DNA from: Schistosoma mansoni
Taxonomy: Eukaryota > Platyhelminthes > Trematoda > Strigeidida > Schistosomatidae
Length of the DNA stretch: 64,000 bases
Direction of reading: 5' to 3'
Assembly (NCBI RefSeq): GCF_000237925.1
Contig: NC_031499.1
Location: 7,260,195-7,324,194 of the forward strand
In this document: piece after piece, positions 9,012 through 20,405 of the stretch
Numbering within the stretch: the stretch's first letter is position 1
Layout of the letters: each line of letters starts with the position of its first letter
Notes under the pieces: generated by a model
What the model was told of the DNA's origin: nothing
Database searches by the model: none
What the model saw: the letters and a program-made list of their open reading frames with translations, nothing else
Position numbers and translations under genes: made by a program

Positions 9012-9225
9012 AAGGGGTTCTGTGGAGATTTAGTATTTTCATAGTTGAAAACGTGAGTCAATTGAAGGTAGACCACCATGGAAAACCTGGAAGCACTGAA
9101 TGGTTAAGTGCTCTGGCTCGAGACTGGTAGGTCCTGGGCTCGAATCTCGCGAGTGCAGGATCGTGGGTGCGCACTGCTGAGGAGCCCCATAATAGGACGA
9201 AACGTTCGTTGAGTGCCGTCCATTT
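9012..9225. repeat. SINE family A, copy 7, chimeric head-to-tail inversion
   Basis: The first ~85 bp is the minus-strand tail. At about 9101 the sequence switches to a plus-strand head and hammerhead segment (GGTCCTGGGCTCGAATCTCG, GCGCACTGCTGAGGAG, GGACGAAACG). The two halves are in opposite orientation, as after an inversion or template switch. Confidence 0.65.
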
Positions 9226-9644
9226 ACTTGAAGTACTAAAAACTGTGTTACAAATAAACACCCATAAATTTAATATTTTCGAGTAAAATGTAAATCATGA
9301 AATAGTTTGTGATGTCCAGATAAAAGTACATTATTCATATCATACCTTGATCGTAGTAAAACAACCATTGATAACCAATGGTTTTCAATTACGTTCAACT
9401 TGAGGCAGTTACATATCAGATACATTAGAAGATGATTAAACAACATTACTAATTGATTGAAGTTAGAAAGAAGAACCAGTAAATGATGATTCAGTGGTTT
9501 AAAGAGTTAACACTCAAAACAATTCCTACAGATGTTGAATTCTATCCGTAGTGGAGTCGGAGGATCCATGAGCATACTTAATTTCTTACAAGAAAAAAAA
9601 ACGGCTGTTCAATCCATCCTACTTGCAATGTCCTTGATAAAAAA
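9226..9644. other. Intron sequence with no recognised feature
   Basis: No repeat, exon or RNA signal was recognised in this stretch of the last intron. Confidence 0.45.
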
Positions 9645-9830
9645 AGAAGTGGGGTTCAACCAGATCTATTGTGAGATATCATTTCACTGAAGACCATGGC
9701 GGGTGTGTCGCTCAATTTCGTGGATTGGTTGAAGTAAGACATTAACACCGTTGGATGCCGGTCGGCTCATTGGTCTAGTGGTTAAGTGCTTGCGCGCGAG
9801 ACTGATAGGTCCTGGGTTAGAATCTCGTAC
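9645..9830 (+). repeat. SINE family A, copy 8, long-form 5' part only
   Basis: The upstream module (GGTTCAACCAGATCTATTGTG ... AGACATTAACACCGTTGGAT in shorter matching blocks) and the tRNA-like head (GCCGGTCGGCTCATTGG, GGTCCTGGGTTAGAATC) are present. The copy stops before the hammerhead. Confidence 0.7.
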
Positions 9831-10023
9831 CCCATGCCCAACCCTCCTCTTTTATCCGTGCTTGGGACCGGAAGTACTCCCCAGAGGAGCTACAGGCGGC
9901 GATAACTATAAATAGATTGACCGGTAAATATATATATGAAGGTTAATCACTTTTCCTTTTCTCTTTCTTTCAATAATGAATCGTTTCATCAGAAAGTTTT
10001 TTCATTATTTTTTTGTTCTTTAG

Positions 10024-10052
10024 ATGATGAATCCGATTCTTGTTTAATTTAA
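10024..10052 (+). CDS. PDZ-domain protein, last coding exon with stop
   Basis: The acceptor is TTTGTTCTTTAG. Entering with two bases, it completes an Asp codon with the previous exon and encodes DESDSCLI followed by TAA (10050-10052). The acidic end continues the ...NGHEID of the preceding exon. Visible exons together give 502 residues of the C-terminal part of the protein. The 3' UTR is not defined; an AATAAA at about 10563 lies beyond a SINE and is only a candidate poly(A) signal. Confidence 0.75.
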
Positions 10053-10209
10053 AAATATAAAAAAAGTATTCTAGTGAAATAATCAATTCAGGTAAGTGCT
10101 CTATTATACGAATAAACATTGACTTCGAGTATTCAATGCATCACAAGTTATGTAATAGTTGATAAAGTAACAATATTATTTTTCTTATTTAGATCCAAAC
10201 TCACCTTCA

Positions 10210-10465
10210 TATCAGAAGGGGGGTTTTGTGGATAGTACAGTAATTTTATTAGTTGAGATCATGAATCAATTGAAGCTAAACCACCATGGAAAACCTGGAA
10301 GCACTGCTTGGCGGTCGTTTCGTCCTATTGTGGAACTTCTCCTTGGCAGTGCGCATCCACGATCCTGCCTTGAGAGATTCGAACCCAGGACCTATCAGTC
10401 TCGCGCGTGAGCGCTTAACCACTAAAAACTTAGTAAAATCTCTACCAAACCCCCTTCTACTATTA
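10210..10465 (-). repeat. SINE family A, copy 9
   Basis: This minus-strand copy has a full tail, a decayed hammerhead segment (insertions around CTGA) and a tRNA-like head (GATTCGAACCCAGGACC on plus). Both ends carry the family's AAGGGGG/CCCCCTTCT flanks. Confidence 0.7.
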
Positions 10466-11829
10466 CTAATATATTAGTTATTTATAACGATCTACCCAAT
10501 GGTCAATTTAGTTCAAAATTACCAAATCAAAACTTGGTATTGATACCTACAATAATAATAATAATAAAGGCTTTAATTAAGGTTCTATAAATAGAGAGTA
10601 GGTCAACACCTTGAAAGAATAGACACTCAAATAACATTCATTAAAAGATTGTTGAAACTATTCGATAAATGAAAAATATTTTAATGAACCCGAATACAAA
10701 TAACTTCTGCTATGTCAAACAGAGAGACAAGATCAAACCCTATAATGAAAAGTATTAGAGTATACTACAAATTATTCTAAATAACCTCTTTCTATTTGTT
10801 ACATAACTATTATTGACCAAAAGAGTAATAGACTGAAGCTGATTATATTGTTTTGATCAGTAATTTTCTTAACCTGACAGATTCGATCCCGTGTCATCCA
10901 GCTTCACAGTTAGAGACATTACCACTGAAACCCGGGTCCAGGGTTTCTTGTTGACCACCTCCAGCCATTATCTTATCTCAACATATTGCACGCAGTGTAG
11001 AGCCAAGTAGACTAGTGGCCATATTGCAACTCGATCGATAGCATTCGATCTGTACTAAGAAGGATTTGATATACATGACATTGATCACCATTCAGTGATC
11101 AATCAATTATGATATTCAGAAATTGTAGTATGACATATATGTAAAAAAGAAATTGGATTACATAATAGTTTACTGTGGACACAGAAACGTGTAATACTTT
11201 TAGGATTTACTGTTACCCCCCCCCGAAAAAACAACTTCCAAATCCATAAGAAATTAAGAACTGAAGTTTTCTAACCGTTTATATTGATCAAATTCCGTTT
11301 AAAATATGCCTTACGTGATTTTATATCAATTTGTTTAATGTTAAAATAGTGCAAGTGAAATATCAACATCTACGTTCTTGAACAAATAAGGTTCGAATCC
11401 ATGTCAAAATATGGTGTGTAATTAGAATCCTAAATCTATAACTACCATTCAAATTTGACTATATTGTAGTTCATTGAATATTTTGTTAAAAATTGAAACA
11501 TCCACCCAACCAATATAACCATTTTGATAATACATAACTTTCGTTTAAATTTGAATAAATAGCTTCACAATGTTTAGATGTTGAGTTCATGGAAGACATT
11601 AAGAAGGAAGAATGTTTTTTTGTTAAATCTCAATGATTGAATATGAAGTAAATTCAATGTTTCACTCAATAATCTGATCCAACCTTTTTCAAGGAATTAT
11701 AATCCAAATATTAAAATGATGAGATTTTCGATGTTTGATTATGTTTCATTGAAAATGATTGAATCAGATTATCAAGCGAATCGTTGAATTTACTTCATAT
11801 TTAATCACCCAGATTTTACAAATATATTC
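10466..11829. other. Intergenic stretch, one tRNA-like segment only
   Basis: The stretch is mostly unrecognised AT-rich sequence downstream of the PDZ gene. At 10878-10946 (minus strand) there is a tRNA-like segment with an A-box-like TTTCAGTGGTAATG and a B-box-like GGGATCGAATC. It is probably the head of a third SINE type, without a second copy in the window. A poly-C run lies near 11216. Confidence 0.45.
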
Positions 11830-12310
11830 GTTCTAAACAAAAATGAATAGTAAGTAGTAGTGGAATCCAGGACACGCGTTTCGTCCTATTTGGGATTTAT
11901 CAGCTGAATGTACCTGCATCGCAGAGTTGATGTTCACTCTGGGACTCCAACCTAGTACCTTTCACTTCAAACACCATCACCTCATCTACTCAGCTTCTGA
12001 TTCAGAATAAGCACTTGCTTGTGCAAGTGACTGACGGTACTGGGGTTGAAGTTACAGACTGAGCATCAACTCTAAGCTTCAGGTACATCCAACCGCCGAA
12101 TCTCCAATAGGGCAAAACGCACATCAAACTGGATTCCACTTCGTTCCACTATCCATCATTTCTTAGAATGCTTGTGAATTAAAGCAATTATCAAGACTAA
12201 CCACACAGGACGTACATATACCAATACGAGAGAGAGAGAGACTGATCTATTGTATTCCCAAACATCAATAGAAAGATTCAAGTAAACAATACCAAATGAA
12301 GTTATACATT
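11830..12310. repeat. SM-alpha-like family B, fold-back copy
   Basis: A minus-strand hammerhead segment (11865-11925) and a tRNA-like body are followed by an inverted second hammerhead segment (about 12080-12140) and an inverted copy of the family's flank (GATTCAAGTAAACAATACCA). The left segment has GTC directly followed by CTGGATTCC, unlike the other B copies, but its CTGANGA box reads CTGATAA. The right segment has lost the core. Confidence 0.7.
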
Positions 12311-12357
12311 CCTCCTATCTAATATCTTACATAATTTATAATTTAATAAATAAATCT

Positions 12358-13125
12358 GGCGAGACTATAATTTATGGACGACCTTTGAACGAATCTCAAA
12401 TGACCTTTGAGAAATGTTAGCCAATCAGTAAACAGTCAGCATAGAGTAAAAATGTATTATACAAAACCAAATAATTAATGTGGATACACTTCTTTTATAT
12501 GGTGCAAAAACTTGTCAAGGTTAGAAAAAGATTCAAAGGTTCCGAAATCGTAATGTATAAGGTAGAGGAACTCATCTACATGGCTCCATAATAGTTGGTC
12601 TCTGGAGCCATGATAATTTCACAAAAACCCTCTCTACCATATAGCTTCAATATTGTTTATGTGTACTCCAATTGTGTAAGTTTATAATTTTTATTATGGA
12701 TATGTCCCTACAATACTGATACCACTAAACACCCGAAGCTTCTGTAACATCAGCGATTATTGCATCCAATGTTAATGGTGCTTTTATTATACAGCTTGCG
12801 GCAATTGTTATAATATGCCTTAGTCTCAATCTGGATCATGCGATAAAGGTCACTATTCTAGCAAACGTCTTCCTTCAACATATATTACATCAAAGGACAA
12901 CATCACAGTAGTCTGCACAATGTCTACAAGTCATTTAATACCCGCAATTACAAAATACAGGAACTTCTTAGTAGTCTCATTTGTTGTAGCTGCTTTGTTG
13001 TCAAGTCTTCTCTAAAATTCTCTTTGAGCCGATTGTACATGAGCATCAGGTACTGAAATTGGAGCCGTGACCTTGAAATCCCTCAAACGCTTCTAATTAG
13101 CTCACCTATAAATTATAGTCTCACC
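12358..13125. mobile_element. Non-autonomous TIR DNA transposon (MITE), 768 bp
   Basis: The left end GGCGAGACTATAATTTATGG and the reverse complement of the right end GGTGAGACTATAATTTAT match over about 18 bases. An exact 8-bp duplication ATAAATCT flanks it (12350-12357, 13126-13133). No transposase frame is visible. Its right ~110 bp also forms the right end of the element at 927-1675. Confidence 0.85.
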
Positions 13126-13133
13126 ATAAATCT

Positions 13134-14062
13134 TTTTTTTAAATACACAGTTAGTATCTATTTGTTTTTGTTTGTTTGTTTGAATTCACTAAAACTTTTC
13201 TTCTTCTTCTTCTTCTTCTTTTTTTATTGATCATTCCCCCTTCAAAAAGAAAAATATTTTTCTACAGATTTCAAATACAGCTAACCATAGAAGAAAAATA
13301 TTGTTGGAAACACACCTACACATATACACACACAAGAATTCATTTGCATTTATCACAAAATTGTTGATTATCTTTTTCATAATCTACTTTTTTTTTGGTT
13401 TTGGTTTTATGAATAAATAACTCACTACTGATACTACTGATATTCATTAATGAAATTAGTTACAAGGAAACATTATTGATTATTATGATCATTATGATCA
13501 TAATCATCATTATTGTGTTTAATAATTAGTGTAATAAGAAAACAATCTTATTTATAACGAAGAAAACAATCTTTGAACATTTCATCTTTTCTTTTTATTG
13601 TTTTGTTTTGTTTTCAAAAAAAAACAACCGCTTTCTTATTTTTTTTTTCTACTTTTTCTTGGCTTCCAATAAAAAAAAATTCAATATCCAATAATTAAAT
13701 AAGGTGGATGGAGGGCAAGTGGCGCGTTATTTTTATTTTTTTTTAAAAAAAAAACCAAAACAAAAAGGAAAAAAAGAAAAAGAAGAAAGTAAAGAAAAGA
13801 AAAATGCACAGATTGTTGTCGTCATTATTATTATTATTATTATTTGAATGTTGTTTTTATATATACATCCATTTACGTTATTGATTGTACAAAAATAATT
13901 CATGAATCATTATTTTTAAAGAGGAAAACAAAAAAAGAAAAAAGAAGAAAAAAGAAGAAAAATAAAAATAAAACAAAACGATTATTCAAATGGAATAAAG
14001 ATCCTTCTTGTTTTTTTTTTCTTCTTTCTATTATGTAACAATGAATGACTATGAATTTCAAT

Positions 14063-14100
<38 letters not shown>

Positions 14101-14239
14101 TATATATTCATTAGATTTTTGATTTATTTATATTTGACTTTAGGTAACAACATGACAACTTGATCAATTTAATCATAATAATAATATTACTATTATTATT
14201 ATTGTTGTTGTTGCTATGGTTATTAGTTAACATGTACCC

Positions 14240-14270
<31 letters not shown>

Positions 14271-14634
14271 CAATTCTAATCTCTTTATTCCCCCCTTGAT
14301 AATCCTTTTTATATTCCATTAATTATATTATCTATCTATCTATATATATATATTGTGTATAATACCTTTTTTTATTTTTTTTTTCTTGGATTCCAATATG
14401 CGTTCAATATTCAATAATTAAATAGGTTCGAGGGGGGGGGAAAGCGGGTGGCGCGTTATTTTTATTTTAAAAGTTAAAACTATTTTATGATTTTCGTAAA
14501 ACTTTTTTTTGTTATTTTTTTGTTTTCTTTCTTTTTTTTAAAAAAATAAAAAAGGGTATCGAAGGTGTCAACTAATAAAATTTCTAATCATCTACTAAAG
14601 GGGTATCAATAGTTTTATTATTCTTATTCTATAA
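13134..14634. repeat. AT-rich low-complexity region with an imperfect direct duplication
   Basis: The region is full of homopolymer runs, TTC repeats (~13200), ATT repeats (~13828) and two long AT dinucleotide runs (~14067 and ~14247). An ~85-bp block at 13657-13742 recurs at 14385-14470, sharing TTCAATA, CAATAATTAAATA and GTGGCGCGTTATTTTTAT. The GC-containing core is striking in such a context. Open frames over these runs are not believable as genes. Confidence 0.6.
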
Positions 14635-15065
14635 AAATACTAGTTTATTTTGTAGTGCCGTGCTTTGTTCATAGTTCACCTCAATAACTGTTATTAATAC
14701 CAATCCTTAACGGTGCATAATATCAGAAGGCAAAGGGAAGCGGCAACTACAATTTTATTGAAAACTGATGCAGACCAAGAAGGTTATAAGCACATGAGCA
14801 AATGTTAGCGAGCGAAACAAAGATGATGCATAGTGGAGATAGCTGGGAAGCCAACTCGCTATGAGCAAGTGTTAATCAACATTTACAGTCAGACAAAAAT
14901 GAATGACAGACATGCGATAAATAAGATACGAAGTTTGCACACATATACGCTCATATAAAAATATAGTCAAGGTTAATAAGCGAATAATGAACAAGATCAA
15001 AATATGACTTAATGTACAGGTGAATTGGCTTGGCCATTAGCTAGAATAAAGTATATAGGCTTAAC
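14635..15065 (+). repeat. Repeat family E, longest copy
   Basis: It shares blocks with 17501-17760 and, inverted, with 2531-2780 (GTGCATAATATCAGAAGGC, AAGCCAACTCGCT). It could be terminal sequence of a Penelope-like element. No coding potential is seen. Confidence 0.5.
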
Positions 15066-15134
15066 ATAACAACCGATACTACAATCCTAATATATATATA
15101 TATTCATTCAACTCATAAACTATATATGCATTAA

Positions 15135-15405
15135 ATCCATTTAGTATTGTTTGTTTGAATCTTCTCATCGATGTGTTAGGACCGCGATTGTTCAGTCTCT
15201 AAACTTCACCCCATCGCACAAGCAAATGGCTATCAGGACACAGTGGCCGAGTGGATAAAGTGATAGAGTTTGAAGTGGAAGGTACTGGGTTCGAGTCCCA
15301 GAGTGAACATAAACGAGTCTGAGATGCAGTTACATCTAGCTGATGAGTCCCAAATAGAACGTCAAACTGGATTCCATTGCTAGCCACTATCCATCATATA
15401 AACGT
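15135..15405 (+). repeat. SM-alpha-like family B, single plus-strand copy
   Basis: A tRNA-like body (GTGGCCGAGTGGATAAAG, B box GGTTCGAGTCCC) is followed by the linker and a hammerhead segment with CTGATGA. The segment has lost the GAAACGCGC part, so the ribozyme is dead. The left ~55 bp is the family flank in inverted orientation. Confidence 0.7.
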
Positions 15406-15423
15406 TGTTTCTTTGTTTTATTG

Positions 15424-15805
15424 AAAGGCGGTTTTGTGGATACTATAGTAATTTTATTAGTTGAGATCATGAGTCCAAGAGATATTTCTTGGAGTTCTTA
15501 TGAGAAGCAGTGGACAGTAGAGTTCAACCAAGTCTGTTGTGAGATAGTAAACTACTGCTCAATTTCGTGGATTAGTTGAAGTTAGACATTCACACCGTTG
15601 GATACCGTCCGGCTCAGTGGTCTGGAGGTTAAGCTCACTTGCGCGAGACAGATAGGTCCTGGGTTCGAATCTCGTGAAGTGGGATTGTAGATGCACACTG
15701 TTGAGGAGTTCCACAATGGGAAGAAATGACCGTTCAGTGTTTCCAGGTTTTACCATGGTTGGTCTAGCTTCCATTGACTCATGATTTTAACTATTAAGAT
15801 TTCTA
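15424..15805. repeat. SINE family A, copies 10 (minus, tail) and 11 (plus, long form)
   Basis: A 47-bp minus-strand tail fragment abuts a plus-strand long-form copy that starts with the upstream module. The tRNA-like head has the B box GGTTCGAATCTC, and a decayed hammerhead segment (CTGTTGAGGAGTTCC, GAAATGACCGTTCAG) follows. Confidence 0.7.
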
Positions 15806-16479
15806 TTTGTTAAAATGAATAGTGATTAAATTCCGTCTTATTGATTATTATAAACATGGTGTTATTTATGTACGAAAGTGCATCAGATTATTGATTCATA
15901 TCATAAGTAAACATATAACTTCAACCGACTAGTAACCAATATCATAACAGTTTAGTCGTTATTGCTAATAGAATACTAATGAACAACTTAAGAAATGACT
16001 GTGAGTCTAAGTGACTGGACATTCTTAACATTAGTATTCTTTTTGTGTTAACTGACTGGAGGAAATAGTGAAGAATCTATCAAACATGGTTTCCAGCTGG
16101 ATGATACTTGTGAACAACACAAATATGATTTTATGCCAAAACTGATGAAATCAATGAACTGTGAAACACTATCACCCAGTCAACAATTCAGCATTGGAGT
16201 CAGCGACTGACAATAAGACAGAATTATTCACTCATTGCTTATTTGATCACATAAATATTCCTACAAAGGAGTACCAACTACATATGCGCTACACAATAAA
16301 AATGACTCTGAGAAGAGATGGAGAATATCAAGTGCGTATGAAAAAAACGGGAACAATAACGAACAGAAATTAGTGTATGATAGTGAAATAATAATAATGA
16401 TGGAAGAAGCAGTTCAGTTAGCAAAGGTACGACCAGAAAGAATTCCTCCAGTTAAAGAAGTTACGTCCATTTTTTATGA
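15806..16479. other. Intergenic sequence with no recognised feature
   Basis: A 70-codon open frame at 16161-16373 has no recognisable motif and no splice context. Nothing else is seen. Confidence 0.4.
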
Positions 16480-17500
16480 AGAAAAATAATATTACAGCAG
16501 GATCACCACTGGTTGCTATTCTGAGCCACATCTGATAACGTCTCTAGCTACTGTGTTGCACCATCTCTAGAACCCTAACCAGCGAGTCGATAAGAATCAA
16601 CAAAAGCTAGTCCTGTGCAGCTTCCCTTCATACCACGACAACCTGTCATACACTGACCATTTCTCCAACCAGTCCCAGCGTCAGCAAATAATGCACGACG
16701 AGGAATTCTCTGGGACGACATTCGTACGTGTCCAAGCTACCGAAGTCGATGTTTCAACATAGTGACACTGATTGAATTATCGTCGCTGTGCCCGGACACA
16801 CGATGCCAAAACTCTGCATTACTAACATGGTGTTGCCACTGGATGTCATCAACCCTTCAGAGACAACGATGATCAAACACAGAATGTCATCGAACATCCT
16901 CAACTCGGAGAGGCCAGGTTTCACAAGCATAGAGCAAAACTGCTCTCACCCACGAGTTGTAGGTCCGACCTTTTACAGTCAAAGACGGCCCAGATTGGCA
17001 TAAGCCGCTCTGGCTTTCACTATAAGTGCATCGATCTCATCACTCATATCACCCCCAGCACTTATGCAACTACCTAGATACACAAACTACTCGACTACTT
17101 CTATCTGCTCACCACTGAAGGTGAGTGTAGGATCAGGGTTCTTTTAGTCTTGTAAAAGTACATTGCACTTCGAAGGTGCAGAGCACATGTCATACCTACG
17201 GACACTAATTACCAACTGACTAAGTGCGGACTTCATGGGTTGGGTATTATCACACAGCAAGACAGTATCATCCTCATACTCAAAGTTGAGAAGTCTTTCT
17301 CCAGACAACAGATCCACACCATCAATACCTGCATCCATCACAGCTGTTTCCAGAATGTCATCGATAGGAAAGTTGAGGAGAGATGTTGAGAGTGGGCAAC
17401 CCTCTCTGACCCCACTGCTTGAATGGAACAATAGAGAGAGGTGGTTGTGTGGTGGTCGATATTCGATATCATCCCTAAACTTCGTATATTGTTCGTCTTG
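16480..17500 (-). mobile_element. RTE-type LINE, 3' half fragment
   Basis: Minus-strand frames encode the reverse transcriptase thumb region. Motifs include GVREGCPLS (usually GVRQGCPLSP), a YEDD-like box in place of YADD (FEYEDDTVLL), and downstream ACETWPLRVEDVR. The same ACETWPL block occurs at 47788-48475 and as GCETWPL in the RTE LINE at 25678-29350. Several frame changes show it is dead. The 5' half with the endonuclease is missing. Confidence 0.75.
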
Positions 17501-17760
17501 ATAACCGTTACTCAATAACGTCCTAACTGTGCATAAATCAGAAGGCGAATATGAAGGGTTGATTGCGTTTATTACTGGTCCACACACAGATATCCGAAAT
17601 TACAAGCACGTTAAGTAAGCGTAAAAGAGCAGTGCCGTAAAGCAGGCGAATGAGTGAGTACAATGCAGCGTAGTGCAGAGCAGTGAACATGATTAAGATG
17701 TACATATATATACAAGTGGAAATGTATGAAATGATCAAACCAGTAAGCACTTATCTGTCA
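17501..17760 (+). repeat. Repeat family E, copy next to the Penelope-like element
   Basis: It matches 14635-15065 in part (GATAACCGTTA, TGCATAAATCAGAAGGCG). Its position immediately upstream of the reverse transcriptase of the Penelope-like element suggests it is that element's 5' terminal region. Confidence 0.45.
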
Positions 17761-17764
17761 ACAT

Positions 17765-19190
17765 CGTATGGATTACCAAAGGTAAACGAACTGTGGATCC
17801 CATTAAGACCAATTTGGATATGTATAACTCTCCTTACCATACAAGAGCTAAAGGATTGGTAAATACATTAAAACCTCTCCACGGAACACTCGTAAAACAT
17901 AGTGTTAAGGATGTATGCTAATTTGTCGACGAAATCAAAAATACGAATACTTTGCAACTAAAGATAATGTCTTTGGATGTGATATCATTATTCACTAATG
18001 CCCCACTCATAGTGACCGTAGAATATATAGGTGAACAACTGATTGAAAACGAAGTTGAAACTACAGTTTCTATTTATGTTATAAAAGAGTTATGAATGTA
18101 AATTTCAAGTTCAGCGGAGAAAATAAAAAGACAAACGGATGATGTTGCAATGGGTCCACCACTGGGCCCAATACTAGCTGGTGTTTTTCTAACCAAACAA
18201 GTAAATGGTCCACTCAAAAAAAATTATTTAAAAATTCACATTTTACTGTCGATGTACGGGTGACATGTTCATCCTATGTAAAGATAACACATCACAGCAA
18301 CAGGCTCTTAGGCAGTTTAATGAAGTGCATCCAGTTATTGAGTTTACATCCGAAGAAGAAAGTGATGGTCGATAAGCCTTTTTGGACGTTCTCTTAACTG
18401 AGAGAGCGGATGGATCATTAAAAAGGAACTTAAACAGAAAAAATACATGGATTGGGCAGTATACGCATTTCCTTAGCTTTGTAACTCTACAGCACAAACT
18501 AAACTAGATCAAAACCCTTAGTTACCGAATACGCACTTTATGTTCTACGGATATAGTTGAACATGAGCTAAACACCTTGCATAACACTCTTAGGGAGAAC
18601 GGTTACCCTAGATAGTTTATAATTACATACATGATCACAAACGTGAAAATATGCTATATACAAACGGTGAATAAGAAATCCCTGTTCATGCAACTACAAT
18701 TCAGAAGGGATGCGGCTAGTGAAATATTAATCCAGAGATTACACAGGACAGTACAAGAATCTACGGATTAGTGTTTTCTACGCGCTCAATGATGACACAG
18801 AGGTTAAAAGATGAATTACCTAGAATGACCACCTCATTTTGTATTTATCAGCTCGACTGCTCCTGTGGAGCAAGTTATATTGGTCGAAGTTCTGGAATTT
18901 AAATTTTCGTGTTCACAAACACCTCCCAGCGTGGCTAAGCAAGGGTTTAGTGAAGAAAGTGAACAGCTCAATATTATCCCATTTAGCGCAAACTGGTCGT
19001 AGTGCCAATATGAACCAATCCTTTTCAATTATTTGTAGGGTCAGTAATATTTTGCCAAAGCTTGTCAAGCTTAAAGTCCTTCAGACGGCTGAAACAGTAG
19101 CCATCCGAATGAAGAAGCCGGAGCTATGAGTACGGAAGAAATATCTCCAACCCCTCCTCTGGCCAACCTCAATTAATCAATAGTGATCTA
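17765..19190 (+). mobile_element. Penelope-like retroelement with GIY-YIG domain, degraded
   Basis: Translated pieces show the Penelope reverse transcriptase pattern: LDVISLFTN-type motif near 17975, then MGPPLGPILAGVF near 18150 and the conserved EEESDG...AFLDVLL stretch near 18355. Near 18840-18930 is a GIY-YIG nuclease start (YQLDCSCGASYIGRS, then FRVHKH). Reverse transcriptase plus a C-terminal GIY-YIG nuclease is specific to Penelope-like elements, which are known in schistosomes. The reading frame is interrupted many times, so it is an old, dead copy. Confidence 0.75.
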
Positions 19191-19640
19191 TACTATTGAA
19201 TGATCTAGCTTGACTATCGTACTTACGAACTTTCGTAATCAAATTTAATTTTCTCTGTTACCTTTGTTCATAGATCTTTGTATTATTATTACTATTAATT
19301 AAACATCATTATTATTCTCCCAAATACATGACTCATTCACTTTGCATTCATCCCTCCTTATTATGTCTTACTAATTTTTCCACCAAACATTTGATCGAAC
19401 TGTAATTACACTATTATTTCTCTCATCCTATCCGATCCATATTTATTTTGATCATGCATCTCAACATTTTCACTTAACATATATGCAGATTCAGGTTAAC
19501 ATTCTATAACAGTCATATCAACATTATACAATTTTATTCTATTTTGTTTGACAATCCCGAATTCACATGGTTTGAACGATGTACTTTTCTCTTAACCTGG
19601 CTATTTTTCGGATTATTAATTTGGATACATTATCGTCACT
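19191..19640. other. AT-rich stretch with no recognised feature
   Basis: It lies between the Penelope-like element and the LINE endonuclease fragment. It may be the 3' untranslated part of either element. Confidence 0.4.
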
Positions 19641-19967
19641 ATGAACCAACACACGTCGCCTTCAAATGTCAGCGATCCTTTGCAGACAAAGATGACTGAA
19701 CCCTCTGCATCGGAAACTTGGACTCAAAATGACCACATCGAGATCACCTACCGTTGGCGTGGTTGTTTACATGACCCCCACTCCTTTTGGAGTACCTATG
19801 TGGACTCAGATCATGCCCTTGTTTGTGCTAATTTTTCAGTGGCTAACAAATTCATTGTCCTAAACGGATAGATGTCAGCAGATTGGCTGCATATTCTGTT
19901 GCAACTAAGTGTCAAGCCAAGCTATGGTTCAAGACTAGCTGTCAACCTACCGAAAAGTATAGATGAA
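19641..19967 (+). mobile_element. RTE-type LINE, endonuclease fragment
   Basis: The frame contains YRWRGCLHDPHSFWSTYVDS followed by DHALV. This aligns with HRWRGSIEDCRSYWNACLDS followed by DHALI in the endonuclease of the RTE LINE at 25678-29350. The SDH triad end of the AP-endonuclease fold is therefore present, but the rest is missing. Confidence 0.65.
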
Positions 19968-20405
19968 CATTACCTCCTAATGCCCTGGTACGATCGAGAG
20001 TGGGAAGAGTCAGCTCTCCCTCTCCAAATGCTCTCACATGACCACATGCATACAACTACTCTCAGGTAAGTCCTACTCAATACCTCGAGGCAGGGGTGTT
20101 GTTTACGAAATTGACGACACGAAAAGCGAATGCCTGGCGCTTTAACAGGTTTGGTGGACACGGAGGGTCCACCTAGAGGAGTTGGAAAACCCTGATTATA
20201 AACCAATGATGCACATGGGCTTCAGGATTCTGAACGAACAAATGGTGTATGAACCATCGGCTACTATGGGACTGCATCTCCTGACGTTGCTCCAGTGCCC
20301 TGTGGATCAGACATTTACGTCAAAGGCTCCGGGTTTGGCCCCTTAAGAAAACCGCCGGCTTCGGTCTAAGCACTCGGGGAGTATTACAGCCCATACACAA
20401 ATCAA
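19968..20405 (+). repeat. Repeat family C copy
   Basis: This has a complete body from CCTAATGCCCTGGTACGATC to TATTACAGCCCATACACAAA. The LINE-like tail is missing. It directly follows the LINE endonuclease fragment. Confidence 0.75.

Noticed and set aside
13176-14038. Lysine- and leucine-rich short frames
   Set aside because: Products of A/T homopolymer runs with no splice context.
17235-17501. Plus-strand frame of 88 codons
   Set aside because: Antisense to the RTE reverse transcriptase on the minus strand.
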